A DNA stretch of 10,513 bases. Origin: Pseudomonadota bacterium. Lineage in GTDB: Bacteria; Pseudomonadota; Alphaproteobacteria; Sphingomonadales; Sphingomonadaceae. The stretch is taken from NCBI GenBank assembly GCA_023422695.1, contig JAFAGN010000031.1:1-10513 (forward strand), in the 5' to 3' direction. Below are positions 1 to 5,335 of the stretch, one piece after another (position 1 is the stretch's first letter; the number at the start of each line of letters is the position of its first letter). The notes beneath the pieces were generated by a model. The model was given only the letters and a program-made list of their open reading frames with translations. It was not told the DNA's origin and searched no databases. The position numbers and the translations under genes were made by a program.

Positions 1-28
1 CCCCGGGGCTGCCGTCGCTGCCCCTCCA

Positions 29-78
29 CCACGCCCTGCGGGCGCGGTCCCCCTCCCCATGGCTTCGCCACAGGGAGG
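29..78. repeat. Two adjacent hairpins downstream of the dsrE-like gene
   Basis: Two short inverted repeats lie side by side just past the stop codon of the dsrE-like gene. The first (29-47) has CGCCC/GGGCG arms around a 3-nt loop. The second (52-78) has outer arms CCTCCC/GGGAGG and an inner TGGC/GCCA stem. There is no T-run, so a classical intrinsic terminator is not supported. The layout resembles multi-copy intergenic hairpin elements I associate with sphingomonad genomes, which is recollection and not a search. It could still protect or end the mRNA of the minus-strand operon. The element may continue to the left of the window. Confidence 0.5.
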
Positions 79-87
79 ATCAACTAT

Positions 88-453
88 TCAATACACCACC
101 AACCGATCCGCCTCGTCGATCTCGGCCATGAAGCTCACCAGCCCGCCGGTGCGCACCTGCGGTACCAGATCGCTTGCACTCATGCCGACCAGCGCCATGC
201 CCGACTGACAGACGATCAGCCGCACGTCCATCGCCATCGCCTCCGCGATCAGCGACACCAGGTCAGGCTGCCCCGCCGCGCGCCGCGCCGCATCGCCGGC
301 AAAGGCGACGGGGGTGCGCAGCAAGGCCGCGGCTGGTCCCTGCAGGAAAATTCGGGCGGCGCCCCCCAGCGCCGCCGCCGCCGCCGCCGCCTCGAGCGCG
401 GCGTAGAAGCGCTCGCCATCGGCGGATGCGACGATGATGTTCAGCCTCGGCAT
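88..453 (-). CDS. DsrE-like family protein
   Basis: A small 121-residue protein with the alpha/beta pattern of the DsrE/DsrF/TusD-like fold: an N-terminal strand (LNIIVASAD), an Ala-rich helix, and a central 'RLIVCQSGMALVGM' segment with a single Cys near residue 82, where family members often carry a functional cysteine. Some relatives take part in sulfur relay, but many genomic copies have no known function, so no reaction is assigned. The ATG at 453 is preferred because GGAG lies 8 nt upstream; a GTG at 462 is an in-frame alternative. It overlaps the 3' end of the E1-like gene by 13 nt and is the last gene of the operon. Neighbouring a MoeB/ThiF-like enzyme fits a sulfur-carrier theme, but this is inference. 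The poly-Ala stretch at residues 22-28 is encoded by a triplet repeat. Confidence 0.75.
   Translation of the reverse strand: MPRLNIIVASADGERFYAALEAAAAAAALGGAARIFLQGPAAALLRTPVAFAGDAARRAAGQPDLVSLIAEAMAMDVRLIVCQSGMALVGMSASDLVPQVRTGGLVSFMAEIDEADRLVVY
370..391. repeat. GCC triplet microsatellite (7 units)
   Basis: Seven consecutive GCC units lie inside the dsrE-like gene. Read on the minus strand they give seven Ala codons (residues 22-28). Length change by slippage would alter the poly-Ala run without shifting the frame. Confidence 0.7.
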
Positions 454-1190
454 ATCGGACACTCCGGATCCTTAGGCACCGCAACCTCGCGCCAGCGCCG
501 ATCGAGCATGTCGATGATCGCGAGGCGCCCCGTCAAGGCCGACCCCCAGCCGCTTAGCGCGCGCACCGCCTCCAGCGCCGCCATCGTCCCGATCATGCCT
601 GCGAGCGCCCCCATCACCCCGGTTTCGGCGCAGTTGATCCCGGGCCGGTCGGGATCGTCACCGACCAGGCAGGCGTAGCACGGGCTGTCCGCGCACCAGC
701 CTTCGTAGAGCGCGACCTGCCCCTCGAACGCGCCGATCGCGGCGCTGAGCAGCGGAACCTGCAAGGCGACCGCAGCGCGGTTGACCGCCAGCCGGGTGGC
801 GAAATTGTCGCAGCCGTCGAGGATCAGCGTCGCACCGGTCAGCAGCGCCGCGGCGTTTGCCTCTTCCAACCGCGTGGGCACCGCGACCGCCTCGACATGC
901 GGGTTGATCCGCCGCGCCACATCCGCCGCCACCTCGGCCTTGCGCGCGCCGATGTCGCCATCGGAAAACAGCGGCTGGCGCTGCAAATTCGACAATTCGA
1001 CGACGTCATGGTCGATAATCGTCAGCCTGCCGACCCCCGCCGCCGCCATATAAGTGATCGCCGGGCAACCAATGCCGCCCGCGCCGACGATCGCGACATG
1101 CGCGGCCTTCAGCTTCGTTTGCCCGGCGCCGCCGAACGCGGGCAGGATGATCTGGCGCGCATAGCGGTCGAGTTCGGCGTCGTTCAGCAA
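441..1190 (-). CDS. HesA/MoeB/ThiF family E1-like adenylyltransferase
   Basis: A 249-residue cytoplasmic E1-like enzyme. Members adenylate the C-terminal glycine of a ubiquitin-fold sulfur carrier (MoaD or ThiS) using ATP. Visible motifs are the nucleotide loop VGAGGIG (35-41), the strand ending TIID (57-60) followed by 'ELSNLQRQ' (65-72), the 'DGCDNFATR' segment (125-133), 'CAETGVMG' (187-194), and two zinc-type Cys pairs, CYAC (171-174) and CPIC (244-247). There is no C-terminal rhodanese domain. Start: the dut TAA is immediately followed by an in-frame TTG at 1190, so no upstream start is possible. The N-terminus 'LNDAELDRYARQIILP' aligns with the start of E. coli MoeB. Zero spacing suggests translational coupling to dut. 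MoeB and ThiF cannot be told apart here because no moaD or thiS lies nearby; MoeB-like is the closest by eye. Confidence 0.88.
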   Translation of the reverse strand: MLNDAELDRYARQIILPAFGGAGQTKLKAAHVAIVGAGGIGCPAITYMAAAGVGRLTIIDHDVVELSNLQRQPLFSDGDIGARKAEVAADVARRINPHVEAVAVPTRLEEANAAALLTGATLILDGCDNFATRLAVNRAAVALQVPLLSAAIGAFEGQVALYEGWCADSPCYACLVGDDPDRPGINCAETGVMGALAGMIGTMAALEAVRALSGWGSALTGRLAIIDMLDRRWREVAVPKDPECPICRG

Positions 1191-1739
1191 TTACTCACTC
1201 GATCGCCGGGTTTTGATGCCCGACAGCGACGCCAGCCCTTCGGCATCGGCGGTTTCGTCGACGGGCTCGCTCTCGACCCCGGTCGAACCGAATCCGCCCG
1301 CGCCGCGCGCCGTTTCGTCGAGCGTCGCCACCTCGGCAAAGCTCGCGCGTTGCACCGGCGCCGGGACCAGCTGCGCGATACGGTCGCCGCGCTTCACCTC
1401 GAAATTATCCTCGCCCAGATTGGCCAGGATCACCTTCACCTCGCCGCGATAGTCGCTGTCGATCGTCCCCGGGGTGTTGAGACAGGTGATGCCATGCTTG
1501 AGCGCCAGGCCCGAGCGCGGGCGCACCTGCACCTCATAGCCCGCAGGGATCGCCATCGCGAACCCAGTCGCGACCGCATGGCGCGTCCCGGGGCGGATCG
1601 TCAGCGATTCGGCGGCGACGACATCCATGCCCGCCGCACCGTCGCTGGCATAGGCGGGTAGGGGCAGGCCGCCGCCATTGGGCAGCCGCTGGATGCGGAT
1701 TTCAATCGGACTGGCGGGGGCTACGCGCATCGAGCTCAT
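1191..1739 (-). CDS. dut: dUTP diphosphatase (dUTPase)
   Basis: Trimeric dUTPase that hydrolyses dUTP to dUMP and PPi, keeping uracil out of DNA and feeding dTMP synthesis. All five family motifs are present: I AGMDVVA (36-42), II RPRSGLAL (73-80), III GTIDSDYRGEV (91-101, with the catalytic Asp), IV GDRIAQLV (118-125) and V RGAGGFGSTG (145-154). At 182 residues it is longer than the usual 150 or so, because about 28 residues follow motif V; this tail is acidic first and basic at the end (KTRRSSE). The ATG at 1739 is chosen; a second ATG at 1730 is possible. It overlaps the end of coaBC by 38 nt, so the two are cotranscribed. Its stop abuts the TTG start of the E1-like gene. Confidence 0.95.
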   Translation of the reverse strand: MSSMRVAPASPIEIRIQRLPNGGGLPLPAYASDGAAGMDVVAAESLTIRPGTRHAVATGFAMAIPAGYEVQVRPRSGLALKHGITCLNTPGTIDSDYRGEVKVILANLGEDNFEVKRGDRIAQLVPAPVQRASFAEVATLDETARGAGGFGSTGVESEPVDETADAEGLASLSGIKTRRSSE

Positions 1740-3051
1740 CGGCGATCTTTTCCATCAATTTTCGGGCGACGGCGGCTTTGGGCAGCCGGTCCCAACTGTC
1801 TATCCCGTTTTTGCTAACGATATGTACGCGGTTGCTCTCGCCGCCCATCGGGTCCGCGGCGACGTCATTGGCGACGATCCAGTCGCAGCCCTTTTTGGCC
1901 AGCTTGGCCTCGGCATGCGCGATGACGTCATTGGTCTCGGCGGCAAAGCCGACCAGCAGCGCTGGGCGCGCGGCGCTCTTGGCAACGCCCGCAAGGATGT
2001 CGGGGTTCTCAGCCAGCGCAAGCGGCGGCACCGCGCCGCTGCCGTCCTTCTTGATCTTCTGCGTGGCCGTGTCGGCTGCCCGCCAGTCTGCGACGGCGGC
2101 GACCATGATCGCGGCATCGACGGGCAGGCCTTGGCGCACCTCGTCGGCCATCTCGACCGCGGTTTCGACATCGACGCGGATCACCCCGGGCGGGGTGGGC
2201 AGGTCGACGGGACCGGCGATCAGCAGCACCTCGGCCCCCGCTTCAGCGGCGGCGGCGGCGATCGCAAAGCCCTGTTTGCCGCTTGACCGGTTGGCGATGT
2301 AGCGCACTGGGTCAATCGGCTCGTGCGTCGGCCCCGCAGTGATCAGGATGCGGCGGCCGAACAAGGGGCGGTGGTTCTCGTCGGCAAAGTCCGGCTGGCC
2401 GTCCAATTCCCCCTCCCGCTTGCGGGAGGGGCTAGGGGAGGGCATGTCGGTAGAGCGGCGAGAGAAGGAAACAGACCCTCCCCCGACCCCTCCCGCAAGC
2501 GGGAGGGGAGAAGAAAGCGCCCTATCAATCGCATCTTTGATCGCCGCGGGTTCGGGCAGCCGCCCTGGCCCGAACTCGCCGCACGCCATCTCGCCCTCGT
2601 CGGGTGCCATCACCGTTACACCGTCACCGCGCAACGTCGTGACGTTGCGCTGCGTCGCCGGGTGCAGCCACATGCGGACATTCATCGCGGGCGCCGCGAG
2701 CACCGGTTTGTCGGTCGCGAGCAGCAGCGTGGTCGCCAGGTCGTCGGCCATGCCCGCCGCCATCTTGGCCAGCAAATCGGCGGTCGCGGGCGCAACGACA
2801 ACCAGATCGGCCTCGCGGCTCAGCTGGATATGCCCCATCTCGACCTCGTCCTTCAGGTCGAAGAGGTTGGTATAGACCTTATTCTCGCTAAGCGCCGCCA
2901 GCGTCAGCGGCGTCACAAACTGCTCGCCCGCGCGGGTGATGACACAGCGCACGACGTACCCCGCCTTGCGGAGCAGGCGGACGAGCTCGATCGATTTATA
3001 CGCGGCGATGCCGCCGCCGATGATGAGCAGGATACGTTTTGCTGTCATCAT
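1702..3051 (-). CDS. coaBC: Bifunctional phosphopantothenoylcysteine decarboxylase / phosphopantothenate-cysteine ligase
   Basis: Two-domain coenzyme A enzyme (449 residues). The N-terminal CoaC flavoprotein domain (about 1-180) decarboxylates phosphopantothenoylcysteine; visible are 'GGGIAAYKS', the catalytic-His segment 'EMGHIQLSR' (His near 74), 'PAMNVRMW' and the 'EMACGEFGPGR' lid with its Cys. The C-terminal CoaB domain (about 232-449) joins 4'-phosphopantothenate to cysteine; visible are 'ITAGPTHEPIDPVRYIANRSSGKQG', 'AAVADWR' and 'KIKKDG'. The linker, about residues 181-215, is unusual: it is encoded by an inserted pair of palindromic repeats and reads as low-complexity 'SPLPLAGGVGGG...SPSRKREGEL'. 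Both catalytic domains look intact. The ATG at 3051 overlaps the ccdB stop as TGATG; a second ATG follows directly at 3048. It overlaps dut by 38 nt. Confidence 0.95.
   Translation of the reverse strand: MMTAKRILLIIGGGIAAYKSIELVRLLRKAGYVVRCVITRAGEQFVTPLTLAALSENKVYTNLFDLKDEVEMGHIQLSREADLVVVAPATADLLAKMAAGMADDLATTLLLATDKPVLAAPAMNVRMWLHPATQRNVTTLRGDGVTVMAPDEGEMACGEFGPGRLPEPAAIKDAIDRALSSPLPLAGGVGGGSVSFSRRSTDMPSPSPSRKREGELDGQPDFADENHRPLFGRRILITAGPTHEPIDPVRYIANRSSGKQGFAIAAAAAEAGAEVLLIAGPVDLPTPPGVIRVDVETAVEMADEVRQGLPVDAAIMVAAVADWRAADTATQKIKKDGSGAVPPLALAENPDILAGVAKSAARPALLVGFAAETNDVIAHAEAKLAKKGCDWIVANDVAADPMGGESNRVHIVSKNGIDSWDRLPKAAVARKLMEKIADELDARSPRQSD
2409..2510. repeat. REPIN-like inverted repeat pair inside coaBC
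   Basis: Two copies of a perfect palindrome with 10-bp arms CCCCTCCCGC / GCGGGAGGGG lie at 2410-2431 (loop TT) and 2487-2508 (loop AA). Each carries an asymmetric G/C-rich tail (CTAGGGGAGGG on the left; the reverse complement of CCCTCCCCCGA on the right). The tails point towards each other, so the pair is inverted, with about 32 nt between. The unit of about 102 bp is a multiple of three and has no stop in the coaBC frame, so it is translated as the interdomain linker. The same core occurs twice between ubiE and ubiB. Confidence 0.85.
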
Positions 3052-3347
3052 CAAACCCCCGTGAGCAGCACATCGAGTGCATCGATGATAACAAAGCTTT
3101 GATCGTCAAGATTCGTAACGACATCGTTCAATTGACGTGCCGGAATGGCAGCCGCGAACTGGGTGTACAGCACATACTCGACGTCCTCGATAACGAAGAG
3201 CGGGTTGAACCGCCGAGCCACTACCTCGAAGTCGCTGGCCGGTAGCAGCGGTACAACAAAGCGGGTATCGAGGTGGCACAGTAGATCCGACTGGCAGTCC
3301 ACGACAAGGCCGCCGTCCACAGTGCGCCGCACATCGAATTGCGCCAT
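3051..3347 (-). CDS. ccdB: CcdB-family toxin
   Basis: A 98-residue protein recognised as CcdB-like by alignment by eye to F-plasmid CcdB: the N-terminal strand 'MAQFDVRR', 'LVVDCQSDLLCHLDTRFVVPLLP' (matching VDVQSDI...RRMVIPL), 'NPLFVIEDVEYVLYTQFAAAIP' (matching [22 protein letters not shown]) and a C-terminal helix 'AIDALDVLLTGV'-type ending. CcdB toxins poison DNA gyrase. In F CcdB the last three residues, Trp-Gly-Ile, are needed for killing; here the end is Thr-Gly-Val, so gyrase poisoning is not assured. It starts at an ATG that overlaps the ccdA stop (TGATG) and its own TGA overlaps the coaBC ATG in the same way. GC is lower than in the flanking genes. Family assignment is firm; activity is unknown. 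Confidence 0.88.
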   Translation of the reverse strand: MAQFDVRRTVDGGLVVDCQSDLLCHLDTRFVVPLLPASDFEVVARRFNPLFVIEDVEYVLYTQFAAAIPARQLNDVVTNLDDQSFVIIDALDVLLTGV

Positions 3348-3592
3348 CAGAACAACCGATATCGGGCAAGCGGTAACCCGTGTTTACGCACATATTCGTT
3401 GGACGCTTCGATCGCGGCGCGATTCTCTTCCTGCCATTTCGCCCAGCGTGCGTTTTTTACCTGGGCGGCGAGGCCGGTCTGGCACGCTTCGCTGACGTTG
3501 ATGCCCAGCGTACGCGCTTCCTCCACCAGTTCGGCGTTCAGCGATACATTAGTCGGCTTCTTTGGCCCTTCGAATCGTGCTGGACGGTTCAT
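3347..3592 (-). CDS. ccdA: CcdA-family antitoxin
   Basis: An 81-residue CcdA-like antitoxin. The N-terminal part (about 12-45, 'KPTNVSLNAELVEEARTLGINVSEACQTG') fits a ribbon-helix-helix DNA-binding fold. The C-terminal part, with 'RWAKWQEENRAAIEASNEYVRKHGL', matches the CcdB-binding tail of F CcdA (ERWKAENQEGMAEVARFIEMNG). It would neutralise CcdB and, with it, repress its own promoter. Start: AAGGAG at 3600-3605 is 7 nt from the ATG at 3592, while the ATG at 3598 is only 1 nt away, so 3592 is chosen. The stop overlaps the ccdB ATG. A 19-bp perfect palindrome lies directly upstream, covering the likely -10. Confidence 0.88.
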   Translation of the reverse strand: MNRPARFEGPKKPTNVSLNAELVEEARTLGINVSEACQTGLAAQVKNARWAKWQEENRAAIEASNEYVRKHGLPLARYRLF

Positions 3593-3604
3593 CGCCATTC
3601 TCCT

Positions 3605-3623
3605 TGCGCATAAATTATGCGCA
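3605..3623. promoter_or_regulatory. Palindromic candidate operator of ccdAB
   Basis: TGCGCATAAATTATGCGCA is a perfect palindrome: 9-bp arms around one central base. It lies 13 nt upstream of the ccdA start and covers the predicted -10 box, which is where an antitoxin with a ribbon-helix-helix domain would be expected to bind for autoregulation. Binding by CcdA/CcdB is inferred from position only. Confidence 0.7.
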
Positions 3624-3640
3624 TCTGGCTGCCAATTCAA
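3612..3640 (-). promoter_or_regulatory. Candidate sigma-70 promoter of ccdA
   Basis: On the minus strand, TTGAAT (3635-3640) and TAATTT (3612-3617) are separated by 17 nt. The -35 box overlaps the ubiB stop codon TGA (3637-3639). CATAAT at 3614-3619 is an alternative -10. Transcription would begin near 3605, giving a very short leader with the AAGGAG ribosome site. This promoter would also feed coaBC and the genes after it. Confidence 0.55.
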
Positions 3641-5181
3641 CCCAGCCAGTTGAGCGCCGCCGCACCTACCGCCGCGCCCACCACCGCCGTCAGCACATAA
3701 CGCCATCCCATGCGCCGCTCGCCTCGTTCCCACATCAGCGGGATTTCTGGCAGCGGCGGGGCGGGCGGCGCGGCGCCCTTGCGCGGCAACTGCGCGTCGA
3801 GGCGGCGGATGATGTCGGGGATCAGCGCCAGCGTCTTGCCCTGTTCGCGGATCCCGTCGGCGAGCGCGGCCTCGGGGCCGAGTTCGCCCCGGATCCATTC
3901 CCTCACGAACGGTCCCGACACGTCCCACATGTTGATCTGCGGGTTCAGCATCGTCGCGACGCCTTCGACCATCACCATCGTTTTTTGCAGCAGCAGCAGG
4001 TGCGGCTGGGTCTGCATGTCGAAATCGCGGGTGATCGCGAACAGCCCGTCGAGCATCTGCCCGACGCTGAGCTCGCTCACCGGCTTGCCACGCATCGGCT
4101 CGCCGACCGTGCGCAGCGCCGTCGCGAATTCCTCGACACTATGATAATCGGGAACGTACTGCGCCTCGAAATGAATTTCGGCGACGCGGCGGTAATTGCC
4201 CGTGGTCAGCCCATAGAGAATTTCGGCGAGCCAGTAGCGCGCCTGCCGGTTGATCCGCCCCATGATCCCGAAATCGACCGCGGCGATCGTGCCGTCGGCC
4301 TTCACGAACAAATTGCCCTGATGCATGTCGGCGTGGAAAAAGCCCTCGGCGATCGCTTGCCGTAGAAAAGCGTGGACCAGATTGCGGGCGAGCGCCTCCA
4401 TGTCGTGACCAGCGGCAATCAGGTCGTCGCGGCGTGAAATCTTGATGCCATCGATCCAGTCGAGCGTCATCACCTTGCTGGTCGTGCGGTCCCAGTCGAT
4501 CGCCGGAACCTCATAGGTCGGCACCCCGACCATCGCATCGGCGAGTTCGGATGCCGACGCGGCTTCGCGGCGGAGGTCGAGCTCGCGCAAGGTCCAGCGG
4601 CGGAAATTGGCGATCACCTGCCGCGGGCGCAGCCGTGTTGCTTCGCCGCCCAGCGCCTCCAGATGCGCGGCCGCCCATTCATAGGTTTCGATGTCGCGCG
4701 CGAACTGTTTGTCGATGCCCGGGCGGCGCACTTTCACCGCGACCTGGCGCCCGTCGGTGGTCACCGCGCGGTGGACCTGCGCGATCGATGCTGATCCGAC
4801 CGGGTCGGGGTCGAATTCGCTGTAAATGCTTTCCAGCGGCGCCTCGAAGGTTGCTTCGATTTCCTGTCGGATGCGGTCGAACGCCACCGGCGCCAGCGCG
4901 TCCTGCAAGCTCAGCAGGTTGCGCGCGGCGTCTTCGCCGACCAAGTCGGGGCGGGTCGCCAAGGTCTGGCCCAGCTTGACCGCGGCGGGGCCAATCGCCT
5001 GGAAGGCGGCGGCATAGTCGGGGATTTTCGGCTGGACGGTACCAAAGCGTGCGATGCGGCACAGCCGCTTGACCCCCGGCGGGGTCTGCGGCGCGGTCTC
5101 GATCCCGCGCAGCGCGCCGTGGCGCGCGAGGATGCGGCCCCATTTCAGCAGGCGCAGGATATGGGTGACGGGACGGGTCAC
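3637..5181 (-). CDS. ubiB: UbiB, atypical kinase-like protein of ubiquinone biosynthesis
   Basis: Member of the UbiB/ADCK (ABC1) protein-kinase-like family, required for ubiquinone synthesis; it is an ATPase-type accessory factor and not a known ring-modifying enzyme. Visible motifs are the family KxGQ motif 'KLGQ' (69-72), the Ala/Ser-rich nucleotide loop 'GSASIAQVH' (129-137), 'VAVKV' with the Lys near 150, the catalytic loop 'HADMHQGN' (283-290), 'DFG' (303-305) and a C-terminal hydrophobic segment (about 493-514) likely to anchor it in the membrane. Start: conserved-looking sequence begins at 'VTRPVTHILRLLKWGR', so the GTG at 5181 is chosen (514 residues). A purine-rich GGGAGGGG lies 6 nt upstream. 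An in-frame ATG at 5250 exists, but its 23 extra residues come from palindromic repeat DNA. It follows ubiE after a 154-nt repeat-filled gap. Confidence 0.93.
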   Translation of the reverse strand: MTRPVTHILRLLKWGRILARHGALRGIETAPQTPPGVKRLCRIARFGTVQPKIPDYAAAFQAIGPAAVKLGQTLATRPDLVGEDAARNLLSLQDALAPVAFDRIRQEIEATFEAPLESIYSEFDPDPVGSASIAQVHRAVTTDGRQVAVKVRRPGIDKQFARDIETYEWAAAHLEALGGEATRLRPRQVIANFRRWTLRELDLRREAASASELADAMVGVPTYEVPAIDWDRTTSKVMTLDWIDGIKISRRDDLIAAGHDMEALARNLVHAFLRQAIAEGFFHADMHQGNLFVKADGTIAAVDFGIMGRINRQARYWLAEILYGLTTGNYRRVAEIHFEAQYVPDYHSVEEFATALRTVGEPMRGKPVSELSVGQMLDGLFAITRDFDMQTQPHLLLLQKTMVMVEGVATMLNPQINMWDVSGPFVREWIRGELGPEAALADGIREQGKTLALIPDIIRRLDAQLPRKGAAPPAPPLPEIPLMWERGERRMGWRYVLTAVVGAAVGAAALNWLG

Positions 5182-5187
5182 TCGGTT

Positions 5188-5195
5188 CCCCTCCC
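5188..5195 (-). promoter_or_regulatory. ubiB Shine-Dalgarno within a repeat hairpin arm
   Basis: On the minus strand GGGAGGGG ends 6 nt before the GTG at 5181, the only good ribosome site for that start. It is the 3' arm of the perfect 10-bp palindrome at 5188-5209, so it would be base-paired if the mRNA hairpin forms. This decides the ubiB start and hints at structure-limited translation. Confidence 0.6.
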
Positions 5196-5264
5196 GCACG
5201 CGGGAGGGGTTAGGGGTGGGCGCGAGCGCAGCGAGCATGCGGCGGCGCAAAGGCCCACCCCGCT

Positions 5265-5294
5265 GCGACTAGCGAACAAGTTCGCAAGTCTCGC
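5265..5294. repeat. Extra stem-loop nested in the right half of the repeat pair
   Basis: A separate imperfect inverted repeat, with core arms GCGAAC / GTTCGC around AA and outer GCGA/TCGC pairing with a small bulge and one mismatch. It splits the tail of the right repeat from its palindrome; the left copy and both coaBC copies lack it. Confidence 0.6.
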
Positions 5295-5335
5295 TGCCCC
5301 TCCCGCTTGCGGGAGGGGAGGGAAATGCTGTCCGC

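Larger units (their letters stand above)
5188..5318. repeat. REPIN-like inverted repeat pair between ubiE and ubiB
   Basis: Two more copies of the palindrome CCCCTCCCGC / GCGGGAGGGG lie at 5188-5209 (loop AC) and 5297-5318 (loop TT). The left copy has the tail TTAGGGGTGGGC ending at 5221. The matching inverted tail GCCCACCCC is at 5253-5261, but it is separated from the right-hand palindrome by a different stem-loop (5265-5294). The pair fills most of the 154-nt gap between the ubiE stop and the ubiB start and has the same design as the pair in coaBC. Confidence 0.85.

Noticed and set aside
897..1661. Plus-strand open frame opposite dut and the E1-like gene
   Set aside because: Both opposite genes have full family motifs; this frame is Arg/Asp-rich filler.
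2409..2510. coaBC as a frameshifted pseudogene or two split genes because of the repeat
   Set aside because: The insert is a multiple of three with no stop, and both domains keep their catalytic motifs in one frame.
3562..4365. Plus-strand open frame opposite ubiB and ccdA
   Set aside because: Antisense shadow of ubiB; composition is Arg/His-rich and there is no ribosome site or motif.
5182..5250. Longer ubiB N-terminus from the ATG at 5250
   Set aside because: The 23 added residues are encoded by the palindromic repeat and look unlike any UbiB start; GTG at 5181 has a well-placed ribosome site. Not fully excluded.
2409..5318. CRISPR array from the repeated palindromes
   Set aside because: Only four copies in two distant inverted pairs, no regular spacers, no cas genes.
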